The notes: generated by a model not told the origin, from the letters alone. DNA of 38,002 nucleotides from Pseudogemmobacter humi (GCF_900609055.1 NZ_UXAW01000097.1:1-38002); one strand, 5' to 3'; counted from the stretch's first letter, positions 1-8,758 are shown. Made by a program: numbers and translations.

Positions 1-1152
1 GGCGAAGACATGCCGCCCGCCGCGCTGGCGGGTGCGCCCCGCCCCGAAGGCCCGGCGGATGAGGATATACCGCTGCCTGCCGAAGGCCCTGCGCCGCCGC
101 CGCTCACCCCCGGAGAAGAGGCGATGCTGGCGGAACTTCTGGCCGACGAGCGGGGGCTTGCCGAGGGGGAGTTCGTGATCATCCCCGCCGAGCCCGCGCC
201 TGCCGATCTCCCCGCCGCCCCGCCAGAAGCCGCCCCGGGGGCGGATCAGGAGGATGCGCAGGATGCGGCGCCCGGGGCCGAAGAGCCAGCCCCCGCGGCG
301 CCTGAGCCGGAGACCGGCGCGGCAGCCGATGAACCGGCGCGCCGCATCGTTGCGGGGGGCGAGAGTTCGACCCTGCCCGCCACTCCGTCGCTGGGGGGCC
401 GGGACACCGGCGTCGAGACCGGCCGCCTGCCGCGGATCGGCGACGAGGCCGCGCCCGCTGTGGCCGAACCGGCCGGAGCCCCGCCGCGGCAGGCCTATGC
501 CCGCAGTTTTGAAAACCCCGCGGAAAAGCCGCTGTTCGCGGTGATCCTGATAGATGACGGATCGCCCGATCTCGACCGGGCCGCGCTGGCGGGCCTGCCC
601 TTCCCGGTCAGCTTCGCGCTCGATCCGCAATCGCCCGGAGCGGCGGATCATGCCGCGACCTACCGCGCGGCGGGGCAGGAGGTGATCATGCTGGCCACCG
701 GCCTGCCGCAGGGCGCTGCGGCCAGCGATGTGGGGGTGGCCTTCGACGCCATGGCGCGGGCGCTGCCCGAGGCGGTGGCGGTGATGGATCTGCCCGCCCG
801 CGCCTTCCAGGCCGACCGGCCGCTGGCGAGCCTGGTCATTCCGGTGATCGGCGACCAGGGCCGCGGGCTGGTGACCTGGGATGCCGGGCTGAACGCCGCC
901 GATCAGGTGGCACGCCGCGCCGGTCTGCCGGCAGCGGTGGCGTTCCGCGACCTCGACGCCGAGGGCGAGGAGGCGCCGGTGATCCGCCGCTATCTCGACC
1001 GCGCGGCCTTCAAGGCGGCGCAGGAGGGCAGGGTGACCGTGGTCGGTCGCACCCGGCCGGAAACCATCGCGGCGCTGCTGGAATGGTCACTTGAGGGGCG
1101 CGCGGGCACGGTGGCGCTGGCGCCGGTGACGGCGGTGCTGCGCGCCGACTGA
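1..1152 (+). CDS. Divergent polysaccharide deacetylase (YibQ-like), 5'-truncated by window edge
   Basis: The frame is open from base 1, so the true start lies outside the window; the first internal ATG is at 10. Roughly residues 1-170 are low-complexity and rich in Ala, Pro and Glu, as expected for a periplasmic linker. From about residue 175 a compact domain begins with the strand-like LFAVILIDDG and runs to the C terminus. This arrangement matches the divergent polysaccharide deacetylase family (YibQ / DUF610), a distant relative of NodB-type deacetylases that usually lacks a demonstrated activity. No membrane anchor is visible in the part present; it may lie upstream. The gene converges on trpE, with repeat-bearing DNA between them. 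The family call is from pattern recognition; any substrate is unknown. Confidence 0.72.
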   Translation, partial: GEDMPPAALAGAPRPEGPADEDIPLPAEGPAPPPLTPGEEAMLAELLADERGLAEGEFVIIPAEPAPADLPAAPPEAAPGADQEDAQDAAPGAEEPAPAAPEPETGAAADEPARRIVAGGESSTLPATPSLGGRDTGVETGRLPRIGDEAAPAVAEPAGAPPRQAYARSFENPAEKPLFAVILIDDGSPDLDRAALAGLPFPVSFALDPQSPGAADHAATYRAAGQEVIMLATGLPQGAAASDVGVAFDAMARALPEAVAVMDLPARAFQADRPLASLVIPVIGDQGRGLVTWDAGLNAADQVARRAGLPAAVAFRDLDAEGEEAPVIRRYLDRAAFKAAQEGRVTVVGRTRPETIAALLEWSLEGRAGTVALAPVTAVLRAD

Positions 1153-1160
1153 AACGGGTT

Positions 1161-1193
1161 GCCTCCGACGGGGATATTCCGCGCAGGATGAAG
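1161..1193 (+). repeat. Gene-end dispersed repeat, copy A
   Basis: Eight bases after the deacetylase stop, the DNA reads GCCTCCGACGGGGATATT followed by a GGATGAAG-like end. It is a diverged copy of a module (CCTCCGGCGGGG, then TATTTNGATCANGGTGAA) that also occurs near 1312, 16476, 29611 and 37568. Confidence 0.45.
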
Positions 1194-1311
1194 GCCATAC
1201 ACCCGGGCTGTTCCCGGACAAAAGGGCCGGGTTTGCGCAGCCCGGTGGCCTTTGGCGGCAATACATGCGGACAGGTGAGCGCCAGGGCGTTTGCCTCGCA
1301 TGCCCCGGCTG

Positions 1312-1340
1312 CTTTCACCCTGATCCAAATACCCCGGGGG
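1312..1340 (-). repeat. Gene-end dispersed repeat, copy B
   Basis: On the minus strand this reads CCCCCGGGGTATTTGGATC and ends in AGGGTGAAAG, so it is oriented like a 3' tail of trpE. It is one of the best-preserved copies of the repeat in the window. Confidence 0.6.
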
Positions 1341-1341
1341 A

Positions 1342-1372
1342 GTCTCCGAAGGAGACGGGGGCAGGGCCCCCG
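1342..1372 (-). terminator. Twin hairpins after trpE
   Basis: Two perfect stem-loops lie head to tail just past the trpE stop: GTCTCC/GGAGAC with a 3-base loop (1342-1356) and CGGGGGC/GCCCCCG with a 3-base loop (1356-1372). There is no clear U-tract, so this is terminator-like structure rather than a certain intrinsic terminator. Confidence 0.5.
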
Positions 1373-1380
1373 CACCCGGG

Positions 1381-2889
1381 TCAGCCGTTGCCGCGGCGGG
1401 TAAAGAGGCCGGTGTCCTCGGCCGCGCGGCGGAGCGCGTTGGATTTGTTGACGGTTTCCTGGTATTCGGCCTCGGGGTCGCTGTCATAGACCACGCCGCC
1501 GCCGGCCTGGATATAGAGCTTCTGGTCCTTCAGCACCGCGGTGCGCAAAGCGATGCAGAAATCCATCTCGCCATTCGCGGCGAAATAGCCGCAGCCGCCG
1601 CCGTAGACGCCGCGCTTTTCCGGCTCCAGCTCGTCGATGATCTCCATCGCCCGCACCTTGGGCGCCCCCGAGACCGTGCCCGCGGGCAGGCCTGCGAGCA
1701 GCGCCGAGAGTGCATCCTCGCCCTCGCGGATCTCGCCCACCACGTTCGAGACGATATGCATCACGTGGGAATAGCGCTCGATCACGAATTTCTCGGTCGG
1801 GCGCACGGTGCCGATCTTTGCCACCCGGCCCACGTCGTTGCGGCCCAGATCCAGCAGCATCAGATGCTCGGCCAGTTCCTTGCGGTCGGCCAGAAGATCC
1901 TCTTCCAGCGCCTTGTCCTCTTCGGGCGTGGCGCCGCGTTTGCGGGTGCCGGCGATCGGGCGGATCGTCACCTCGCCATCCCTGAGCCGCACGAGGATCT
2001 CAGGGCTTGCCCCCACCACCTGCCAGCCGCCGAAGTTGAAGAAGAACATGAAGGGGGAGGGGTTGGTGCGCCGCAAAGAGCGGTAGAAGGCGAAGGGCGG
2101 CAGCGGGAAATCCATCGACCAGCGCTGGCTCGGCACCACCTGGAAGATGTCGCCCGCGCGGATATATTCCTTGGCCTTCGCGACCGCGGCCTTGTAGCCC
2201 TCATGGGTGAAATTCGACTGCAATTCGCCGGTGATCGCGGGGCCGTCGATCTCGCGCTGCACGGCGGGGGCGCGGTCCAGATCGCGCATCGCATCCATCA
2301 CCCGCTCGGCCGCCTGGGCATAGGCCGCCCGCGCGCTCAGACCCGGCGCCGCCCAGGCCGGGGCGACCAGGATCACCTCGCCCTTGATCCCATCGAGCAC
2401 CGCCACCACCGAGGGCCGCATCAGCACCGCATCGGGCAGGCCGAGCGGATCGGGGTTCACATCCGGCAGATGCTCCACCAGCCGGATCATGTCATAGCCG
2501 AGATAGCCGAACAGCCCGGCCGAGGCGGCGGGCAGCCCCTCGGGCATGTCGATCCGGCATTCGGCGATCAGCGCGCGCAAAGTGTCGAGCGGATCACCGT
2601 CGAGCGGCGCGAAGGCATTGGGGTCGAATCGGGCGTCGCGGTTGATCTCGGACCGCTCGCCCCGGCAGCGCCAGATCAGATCGGGCTTCATGCCGATGAT
2701 CGAATAGCGCCCGCGCACCTCGCCGCCGGTCACCGATTCCAGCATGAAGGTGTCGGTCCGCGCCTCGCCCAGTTTCAGCATCAGCGAGACCGGCGTGTCC
2801 AGGTCGGCGGCAAGCCGCGCCCAGACCAGCTGGTTCCTTCCCTCGGCCCAGGCTTGCCCGAAGGCGTCGAAGGAGGGTTCCAGTTTCAT
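1381..2889 (-). CDS. trpE: Anthranilate synthase component I
   Basis: A 502-residue protein of normal length for TrpE, which makes anthranilate from chorismate using ammonia supplied by TrpG, the first step of tryptophan synthesis in the cytoplasm. The N-terminal part carries MLES (near residue 50), the position of the LLES tryptophan feedback motif. The C-terminal chorismate-binding domain shows GDIFQVVPSQR, IRPIAGTRKRG, LDLGRNDVGRV, GTVSGAPKVRAMEII and YIQAGGGVVYDSDPE, all diagnostic. The start codon overlaps the stop of the upstream ppiD-like gene as ATGA, which suggests translational coupling. The partner gene trpG is not in the window. Identification is firm; it could be confused only with PabB, but the feedback motif and length favour TrpE. 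Confidence 0.95.
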   Translation of the reverse strand: MKLEPSFDAFGQAWAEGRNQLVWARLAADLDTPVSLMLKLGEARTDTFMLESVTGGEVRGRYSIIGMKPDLIWRCRGERSEINRDARFDPNAFAPLDGDPLDTLRALIAECRIDMPEGLPAASAGLFGYLGYDMIRLVEHLPDVNPDPLGLPDAVLMRPSVVAVLDGIKGEVILVAPAWAAPGLSARAAYAQAAERVMDAMRDLDRAPAVQREIDGPAITGELQSNFTHEGYKAAVAKAKEYIRAGDIFQVVPSQRWSMDFPLPPFAFYRSLRRTNPSPFMFFFNFGGWQVVGASPEILVRLRDGEVTIRPIAGTRKRGATPEEDKALEEDLLADRKELAEHLMLLDLGRNDVGRVAKIGTVRPTEKFVIERYSHVMHIVSNVVGEIREGEDALSALLAGLPAGTVSGAPKVRAMEIIDELEPEKRGVYGGGCGYFAANGEMDFCIALRTAVLKDQKLYIQAGGGVVYDSDPEAEYQETVNKSNALRRAAEDTGLFTRRGNG

Positions 2890-4754
2890 TGCAGGCTCGA
2901 ATTCACAAGGTTGATGGCATTCTGGTCGAGGGTGATCCCGGCTTCGGCCGAGACCGCATCGGCAAAGGCTGCGTAAGCGTCCTGGGCGATGGCCTGTTCG
3001 ATCTGCGCGGCCAGCGCCGCTTTCAGCGCGGCTGCCCCCTCGCCGGTCTCATCGGCTTCGGCGATGCTGTCGAGCCGGACCAGCGCGACGAAATCGCCCT
3101 CTTCGATCACGCGGATCTCGCCTTCCTCCATGGAAAACAGCGCAGCGATCAGGCTGGCGGGGGCATTGTCGACGCTGCCGTCGCGGGCGATTTCCGCCGT
3201 GGTCTCGGCCCTGCCCAGAGTGTCGAGCGCGGCGCCCGCCTCGGCTTCGGCCTTCAGCCGCAAAGCCTGTTCCAGCAGCGCCGCGCGCAGCTGGCCGGAT
3301 TGCATCGCCGCCTCGACCGCGGCGCGGGCCTCATCGAAGGGGATCGGCGCGGCGGGAACGGTTTCCACGAATTCCAGCGTCACCACGCCGCCGTCGTCCA
3401 GCACGATCGCCTCGGCGAAATCGCCCGGTTGCAGCGCATCGGCGGCCTGACGGAAGGCCTGATAGCCCTCCAGCGGATCGGTGCCCTGGGCGCCCGGGGC
3501 ATGGTCGAGCGTGCCGGTCTTCATCCCGGTCTGGCTGGCCAGTTCGTCGAGCGAGGCGCCACCGGCCAGCAGATCGTCGATCTCGTCGATGCGCTGGTTG
3601 ATGAGGTGGCGGGCCTCTTCGATCTGAAGCTCGGAGACCAGTTCCTCGCGGGCCTCCTCGAAGCTGGTCTCCTTGCCGTCGAGCGTGCCGTTCACCCGGA
3701 ACAGCGCCGGGCCGAGCGCGCTTTCGGCGGCGATCACCGCATCGGTTTCGGCCGCGAAGACGGCTTCGCCGGCCTCGCCCAGCTCCTGCTCAGACACGTC
3801 GCCCATATCGACCGCATCCATCGGCAGGCCGCGATCCGCGACCAGATCCTCGAATGTCGCGCCTTCCGAAAGCCTCGCCAGCGCCGCGTCGCGCGAAGTG
3901 GCGTCGGGATAGACCAGCCGTTCCACCAGGCGGCGCGGCGGGATCACATATTCCGCGATCCGCTCGTCATAGAGCGCGCGCAGAAGCGCCTCGTCCACCG
4001 GCTGATCCGCGGCCAGATCCTCGGGCAAAAGCGCGGCATAGCGGATGCGTTTGGCCTCGGGGCGGGTGAAATCGGCAATATTGGCCTCGTAATGGGCCTT
4101 CAGCTCGTCCTCGCCAAGCGCGGCCAGCGGCTCTTGCAGATCGGTCTCGCCGAGGCGGATCATCGAAAAGCCGCGCCGTTCGCCGATCCAGCGGTGCAGC
4201 GTGTCGGTGAGCGGGGCCGGGGCGACGAAGCCGCCGCTGACGGCGCCGGTCAGCAGCGCGCGCGCCACGTCGCGGCGCAGCGAATTCTCGTAATCGGCTT
4301 CCTTCCAGCCGTTGCGGCTGAGCACTTCGCGATACATCGCCGGATCGAAAGCCCCGGAACTGCCGGTGAAGGCCGCCTGTTTCATCACCTCGGCCGCCAC
4401 GGTCTGATCGCCGACCGAAAGCCCGGCTTGCAGCGCGGCATTGTCCAGCGCCGCACGGGTCACAAGACCCGCCAGCGCCTGGCGGTCGATGCCGAAGCCG
4501 ATTGCCTCCTGGACGGCGATCTGCATGCCGATCTGCTGGCTCATCCTGGCGGCCTCCTGCTGCACGGCGCGGGCATAGTCGCGCGCCGACAGGTCGATCC
4601 GCCCGACCGAGCCGATCGAGGTCAGCGTGCCGCCGAAATTGGTGACGCCGAAACCGCCGAGCCCAAGGATCAGCATCCCGGTCATCAGCCAGGTCAGGGT
4701 TGACTTGCCCTTGTTGGGCTTGCGCCGCGTCTCGCCCTCGGTCGCTTTGGCCAT
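2886..4754 (-). CDS. PpiD-like membrane-anchored peptidyl-prolyl isomerase/chaperone
   Basis: With the ATG at 4754 the product has 622 residues. That start is preceded by GGAG seven bases upstream; a much longer in-frame extension lacks support. A basic N terminus is followed by one membrane segment at about residues 18-40, then a long periplasmic part. The arrangement is that of SurA-N/PpiD proteins: an N-terminal chaperone region with conserved Q and F residues (QQIGMQIAVQEAIGFGID), a parvulin-like region in the middle (after ARLSEGATFEDLV) and helical C-terminal repeats. Such proteins help outer-membrane and periplasmic proteins fold. Canonical parvulin active-site residues are not obvious, as in many PpiD homologues, so it may be mainly a chaperone. 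It lies 74 bases after the aminotransferase gene and overlaps trpE. Confidence 0.85.
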   Translation of the reverse strand: MAKATEGETRRKPNKGKSTLTWLMTGMLILGLGGFGVTNFGGTLTSIGSVGRIDLSARDYARAVQQEAARMSQQIGMQIAVQEAIGFGIDRQALAGLVTRAALDNAALQAGLSVGDQTVAAEVMKQAAFTGSSGAFDPAMYREVLSRNGWKEADYENSLRRDVARALLTGAVSGGFVAPAPLTDTLHRWIGERRGFSMIRLGETDLQEPLAALGEDELKAHYEANIADFTRPEAKRIRYAALLPEDLAADQPVDEALLRALYDERIAEYVIPPRRLVERLVYPDATSRDAALARLSEGATFEDLVADRGLPMDAVDMGDVSEQELGEAGEAVFAAETDAVIAAESALGPALFRVNGTLDGKETSFEEAREELVSELQIEEARHLINQRIDEIDDLLAGGASLDELASQTGMKTGTLDHAPGAQGTDPLEGYQAFRQAADALQPGDFAEAIVLDDGGVVTLEFVETVPAAPIPFDEARAAVEAAMQSGQLRAALLEQALRLKAEAEAGAALDTLGRAETTAEIARDGSVDNAPASLIAALFSMEEGEIRVIEEGDFVALVRLDSIAEADETGEGAAALKAALAAQIEQAIAQDAYAAFADAVSAEAGITLDQNAINLVNSSLQ

Positions 4755-4828
4755 GGTCCGGCTCCGGTCAGATGTTTCCCGACTGTCTAGAGGGAAGGGG
4801 GGCGCGGGGCAAGCGCGCGGCCCCGCCG

Positions 4829-6022
4829 TTACGGGCGGAAATCGCGCAGACGGGCGAACATTTCCGCGATCCCTTCGGTGCCGATATTGGCGAAGGCGAT
4901 GCGGATCTGGCGCCGCCCGGCGTCGGAGCCCTCGGGGCAGAAGAAGGTGCCCGGCAGCATCAGGATGCCGCAGTCCCGCACAAGGCGCTGGCAGAGCGCG
5001 TCCGAGGCGATGTCGAACGGGTGTTCCACATAAGCGAAATAGGCGCCGCAGCCGAGGAGTTTCCAGCCGGTCAGCGCGCCGAATCCCGCGATCATCGCCT
5101 CGCGGCGGCGCAGGATCTCGTCCCGCTCGCCCGCCACCCATTGCGTGAGGTTGCGCATCCCCCAGAGCGCGCCGATCTGGCCGAGCTGTCCGGGGCAGAT
5201 CGCCACGGTGTCGAGGAATTTCTCCATCTCGGCCAGCAGCTTTTCCGAGGCCGTGACCGAGCCGACCCGATGCCCGGTCATCCGATAGGCTTTCGAGAAA
5301 CTGTAGAGCTGAATCACCGTATCGGCCCAGTCGGGGTCCAGGAACAGATCATGCGGCCGCCCGCCGGTCAGCGCCGAGTGGCGGCTGTCGAAATCGCGGT
5401 AGGTTTCGTCGATCACCAGCGCGATCCCGTGCTCGCGCGCGAGGTCGCGGAAGGCGGCCAGCGTCTCGGGCGGATATTCCACCCCGCCCGGGTTGTTCGG
5501 CGTGACCAGCACGATGGCGCGGGTCTTCGGCCCGATCAGCGCGCGGGCGGCGCCCGCGTCGGGGATCAGCGAGGCGCCGGTGTCCAGCGCGCGGGTGGTG
5601 CAGCCCGCCATGTCGAGCCACATTTTATGGTTGAAATACCATGGCACCGGCAGGATCACCTCGTCGCCGGGCGCGGCGAGCGTGGCCATCACCGCGCAGA
5701 ACGCCTGGTTGCAGCCCTGGGTGATCGCAACCTGGCCGGGGGCGATTGCGCCGCTGTAAGCGGCCGAGAACTGCCGGGCGATTTCCGCGCGCAGGGCGGG
5801 CAGGCCCAGCACCGGCCCGTAGAGATGCGCGTCGGGATCGTTGATCGCGGCCTCGGCGATGGCCTCGCGCAGCCCGAGCGGCGGGATCTCGACCGGCGCG
5901 GCCTGGCTGACGTTGATCAGCGGGCGGTCGGGCGGGAAAGTGACGCCCTCGGTCCAGCGCCGCGCCTCCATCACCGGCGGCAGTTCGGTCGCGGCGAGAT
6001 TGGGGTTGAGCGGCAGGGTCAT
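4829..6022 (-). CDS. Class I/II PLP-dependent aminotransferase
   Basis: A 397-residue fold-type I aminotransferase of normal length. The family residues are visible: TPNNPGG at about 174-180 (Asn binding the PLP O3'), VIDETYRDF at 203-211 (Asp pairing with the pyridine nitrogen), SFSKAYRMTGHRVG with the Schiff-base Lys at about 244, and a C-terminal RIAFAN with the substrate carboxylate Arg. It transfers an amino group between an amino acid and a 2-oxo acid; the substrate cannot be named from sequence. AAGGA lies seven bases before the ATG. It precedes the ppiD-like gene and trpE on the same strand, so an aromatic amino acid role is conceivable, but that is inference from position only. Confidence 0.88.
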   Translation of the reverse strand: MTLPLNPNLAATELPPVMEARRWTEGVTFPPDRPLINVSQAAPVEIPPLGLREAIAEAAINDPDAHLYGPVLGLPALRAEIARQFSAAYSGAIAPGQVAITQGCNQAFCAVMATLAAPGDEVILPVPWYFNHKMWLDMAGCTTRALDTGASLIPDAGAARALIGPKTRAIVLVTPNNPGGVEYPPETLAAFRDLAREHGIALVIDETYRDFDSRHSALTGGRPHDLFLDPDWADTVIQLYSFSKAYRMTGHRVGSVTASEKLLAEMEKFLDTVAICPGQLGQIGALWGMRNLTQWVAGERDEILRRREAMIAGFGALTGWKLLGCGAYFAYVEHPFDIASDALCQRLVRDCGILMLPGTFFCPEGSDAGRRQIRIAFANIGTEGIAEMFARLRDFRP

Positions 6023-6082
6023 CGGGCGGTCCTTCGGCTGGATCGCCCGATTAGTCGCAGGTTGCGAGGCGGTTGCAAGCCC

Positions 6083-6646
6083 TCAGACGCAGCCCCAGTG
6101 GCCCGAGGAGGAACTGCACTGGCATTGCTGCCAGGGGCCGGAACTGCCGGCCAGGTCGCTGAAGCGTTTGCCAAAGACGAAAAGGCTGTCGGAGTTGATC
6201 GGAGAATAGACGGACTCGCCCGGCCCGTATTCCCGCCCCTGATAGACGCAGCCGCCGCCGGAACCCCCGGAGGAGGACGAGCCCTGCGGCGTGACCGGGG
6301 TCAGAACGATGTCCTCATAGGCCCGGAACGGGCGCCCGCCCGGCGGATCATAGGCCCGCCCCTCGGATTTCGCGATCAGGATGTCGGTCTGCTCCAGCAT
6401 CGCTTCCATGATGCTCAGGTTCCGGCTCGGCGTGTCCTCGTAATCCAGTTCCAGTGCCTTGGCATAGTCGGCGGCGGCCTGATAGCGCATGTCGTTGCAG
6501 CCGACGGGGCCGTTGACCAGTTCGCAATGCTTTACCGCCGTCGTGTTGCTGGCCTGCCCTTTCGGGCGGACCTGAACCGGCCCGCTGCCGCCCACACAGG
6601 CGGCGACGAGAAAAATGCAGATCAGTGCAATGCCGTGTTTCATCAT
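6083..6646 (-). CDS. Lipoprotein A with Gly/Ser linker and Cys-rich C-terminal module
   Basis: A 187-residue predicted lipoprotein. The N terminus is a short lipoprotein signal with lipobox LVAAC (Cys 17). A variable domain with two further Cys follows, then the linker GSSSSGGSGGG, then about 55 residues containing CVYQGREYGPGESVYSP and ending WQQCQCSSSSGHWGCV. The spacing C-x-Y-x-G-x-x-Y-x-x-G ... C-x-C ... G-x-W-x-C recalls small disulfide domains such as VWC, but this resemblance is my inference. Two ATGs stand in tandem; GGAGG gives better spacing (6 bases) to the second at 6643. The neighbouring gene at 6888 carries the same module after an unrelated N-terminal half. Function unknown; the Cys content suggests an oxidising periplasmic or surface location. 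Confidence 0.78.
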   Translation of the reverse strand: MMKHGIALICIFLVAACVGGSGPVQVRPKGQASNTTAVKHCELVNGPVGCNDMRYQAAADYAKALELDYEDTPSRNLSIMEAMLEQTDILIAKSEGRAYDPPGGRPFRAYEDIVLTPVTPQGSSSSGGSGGGCVYQGREYGPGESVYSPINSDSLFVFGKRFSDLAGSSGPWQQCQCSSSSGHWGCV

Positions 6647-6804
6647 GACCCTCCCGTAATGCCGGATCTTTGCCCGGGCCGGAAAAGGATGCGGGAAAGG
6701 CCCGAGTCGGAGAAGCGGTATTTGCGGCCCGACGAGGGCGAAAACCCCTTATTTTACAGGGATAAAGGGCGCGCCTGGCACCCCGGAACGCGGATCTTTT
6801 CATG

Positions 6805-6831
6805 CCCCCGCAACCGCTTTAGCTGCGGGGG
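6805..6831 (-). terminator. Hairpin downstream of lipoprotein B
   Basis: CCCCCGCA (6805-6812) and TGCGGGGG (6824-6831) form an 8-bp perfect stem with an 11-base loop, 57 bases past the stop of lipoprotein B. No U-tract follows on either strand, so termination is possible but unproven. The rest of the 241-base gap (6647-6887) shows nothing else I recognise. Confidence 0.35.
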
Positions 6832-6887
6832 AGATTCTCATGCGGGCGGGGGTCTCCGGCCGGATCGGAGTGAGGGCCGACCGGCCC

Positions 6888-7520
6888 TCAGACGCAGCCC
6901 CAGTGACCCGAGGAGGAACTGCACTGGCACTGCTGCCATTTCTTCGAGACGCCGGCGAGTTCCTCGAACCGCTGCCCGAAGACCAGCAGGCTGTCGGAGT
7001 CGATCGGAGAATAGACGGACTCGCCCGGCCCGTAGTTGCGGCCCCGATATTCGCAGCCGCCGCCGGTGCCTGAAGATCCGCCGGTGCGCGCCACCGTCTG
7101 GCCCTGGCCGGATTCGATCATCGTGCAGTAATCCTCCCAGTCCTTCAACTTCCCGGTCAGCATCATCGCCCAGGCATCCCCGACCAGATGCGCGCCCTGG
7201 CCGCATTGATCCGGCGTGAAACCGGCAAAGCGGTCACGCGGCGCGGCGACTTTGGTCGCTTTGGCGCGTCCGCTTGCATTGGGCGTGCAATCGGCCGTGC
7301 CGGCGGCGTTCTTGGCGTCGCAGGTATCGACTTCGCTGCTGCCCCGCGAGTCATCTTCCGCATTGCCGGTTTTCGTCGCCGAGGCCGGCTCGCCCATCAG
7401 TTCATCGGCAATCGGATCGCAGCCGGCCAGACCGAAACCGCAGAACAAAAAGATAAAAAAAGCCCGAACCATCGTGGTACGGGCTGAAACCGGCCGGATG
7501 GCCTGATCTGCAAAAGGCAT
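6888..7520 (-). CDS. Lipoprotein B, paralogous C-terminal module
   Basis: A 210-residue predicted lipoprotein. GGAGGAAGGA directly before the ATG at 7520 supports this start. The signal is then long, with a basic n-region, hydrophobic AFFIFLFCGFG and lipobox GLAGC (Cys near 34). A shorter start at 7472 would give a more typical signal but has no ribosome site. The middle part (about 35-150) is unlike lipoprotein A. The linker GGSSGTGGG leads into CEYRGRNYGPGESVYSPID and the final WQQCQCSSSSGHWGCV, almost identical to lipoprotein A. At DNA level the last 51 bases of the two genes differ at only two positions. Function unknown; the pair looks like one C-terminal module joined to two different N-terminal domains. 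Confidence 0.78.
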   Translation of the reverse strand: MPFADQAIRPVSARTTMVRAFFIFLFCGFGLAGCDPIADELMGEPASATKTGNAEDDSRGSSEVDTCDAKNAAGTADCTPNASGRAKATKVAAPRDRFAGFTPDQCGQGAHLVGDAWAMMLTGKLKDWEDYCTMIESGQGQTVARTGGSSGTGGGCEYRGRNYGPGESVYSPIDSDSLLVFGQRFEELAGVSKKWQQCQCSSSSGHWGCV

Positions 7521-7623
7521 TCCTTCCTCCCTGAAAGCCGGGACCCGGCCCGGATTCGCGGAGACTGCGCCTGTTTCACGATTCTGTGAAGAGGATTTCC
7601 GGCGGCTTCCGGCGCAAAGCCGG

Positions 7624-8136
7624 TCAGTCCGTGCCGCGGTAGGGCTGGACGTATTGCAGCGCCATATCCCAGGGGAAGAAGATCCAGGTGTCCTGGCTCA
7701 CCTCGGTCACCCAGGTGTCGACCTGGGGCTTGCCGTGCGGCTTGGCGTAGACGGTGGCGAAATGCGCCTTGGGGTAAAGGCGCCGCACCAGTTCCAGCGT
7801 CTTGCCGGAATCGACCAGATCATCGATCACCAGAATGCCCGAGCCGTCGCCCATCAGCGCGTCCTGCGGCGATTTGGTGACCCTCGCCTCGCTCTGCGAC
7901 TGGTGGCTGTAGGATTTCACGCTGATCGTGTCGATCACGCGGATGTCGAGCTCGCGCGCCACGATCATCGCCGGGACCAGTCCGCCGCGGGTGATCGCCA
8001 CCACCGCGCGCCAGTGGCCGCCCTCTTCCGGCCCCTTGCCGTCGAGCCGCCAGGACAGCGCCCGCGCGTCGCGGTGGATCTGGTCCCAGCTGACGTGGAA
8101 ACCCTTCTCATGCGGCAGGCGGTCGGCTGGTGCCAT
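7624..8136 (-). CDS. gpt: Xanthine(-guanine) phosphoribosyltransferase
   Basis: A 170-residue cytoplasmic purine-salvage enzyme that joins xanthine or guanine to PRPP to make the nucleotide. The PRPP-binding motif [13 protein letters not shown] is at about 101-113, and an upstream [12 protein letters not shown] loop is typical of type I phosphoribosyltransferases. It is slightly longer than E. coli Gpt (152) because of an N-terminal extension seen in alphaproteobacterial versions. GAGAGG lies five bases before the ATG. It follows lysE by 9 bases and fabI before that, so the three genes probably form one transcript. Confidence 0.9.
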   Translation of the reverse strand: MAPADRLPHEKGFHVSWDQIHRDARALSWRLDGKGPEEGGHWRAVVAITRGGLVPAMIVARELDIRVIDTISVKSYSHQSQSEARVTKSPQDALMGDGSGILVIDDLVDSGKTLELVRRLYPKAHFATVYAKPHGKPQVDTWVTEVSQDTWIFFPWDMALQYVQPYRGTD

Positions 8137-8145
8137 GGCGTCCTC

Positions 8146-8757
8146 TCAGGTGGCGGCGATCTTGAGGCCGAGCAGCGCGAGCATCCCGCCGAAAGCGCGG
8201 TCGATCACGGTTTTCAGCCGGGCATAGGCGCGGCGGCTGCGCTCAAACGAGAACAGCCGTGCGATGAAGAGATTGCAGGCGGCTTCGTTGACGAAAACCA
8301 TCGCCAGAAGCGCGCAGATCCAGGGCAGGGCGGTGCCGGGCGGCACGGTGCCGACGAAGACGGCGCCGAAGAACACCGCCGCCTTGGGATTGGCGAATTG
8401 CGTCGCCAGCCCCAGCCAGAGCGCCGACAGCGCGCTGCGGGGCAGGGCGGAGGTCTCTTCGGCCAAAGGCACGGCGGCATGGCGCCACATGTTGAAGGCG
8501 ATCCAGATCAGGAACAGCCCGCCCGCCAGTTTAAAGCCCCAGAACAGCGCCGGGGCCAGGCTGAACAGAAGCGCAAGGCCGGTCAGCGCCGCCACCGCCC
8601 AGAACACCGCGCCAAGCGCGATGCCCATGGCCAGCCAGAAGCCGGTGCGCAGGCCCTCGCTCACCGCCAGCCGCGCCGACATGAGGATCGCCGGGCCGGG
8701 CGAGGCCGCGGCCACGAGATGCAATCCCCAGGCGGCGAGGAAGGCGGAAAGGGCCAT
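8146..8757 (-). CDS. LysE/RhtB family amino-acid exporter
   Basis: A 203-residue hydrophobic protein with about six membrane segments. It has the hallmark N-terminal SPGPAILMSARLAVSEGLRTGFWLAMGIALG (the family's PGP motif followed by a G-rich helix), and FANPKAAVFFGAVF in the middle. The family exports amino acids and related small molecules across the inner membrane; the substrate cannot be told here. The start lies one base beyond the fabI stop, which implies co-transcription with fabI and gpt. Confidence 0.88.
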   Translation of the reverse strand: MALSAFLAAWGLHLVAAASPGPAILMSARLAVSEGLRTGFWLAMGIALGAVFWAVAALTGLALLFSLAPALFWGFKLAGGLFLIWIAFNMWRHAAVPLAEETSALPRSALSALWLGLATQFANPKAAVFFGAVFVGTVPPGTALPWICALLAMVFVNEAACNLFIARLFSFERSRRAYARLKTVIDRAFGGMLALLGLKIAAT

Positions 8758-8758
8758 C

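Noticed and set aside
2889-4703. Long plus-strand open frame (604 codons) opposite the ppiD-like gene
   Set aside because: It is the antisense mirror of a well-supported gene; high-GC codon use keeps the opposite frame free of stops. Its product is His/Arg/Gly-rich with no domain.
4700-7219. Plus-strand open frame of 839 codons across the aminotransferase and lipoprotein genes
   Set aside because: It spans several minus-strand genes with clear motifs and start sites and has no recognisable domain itself.
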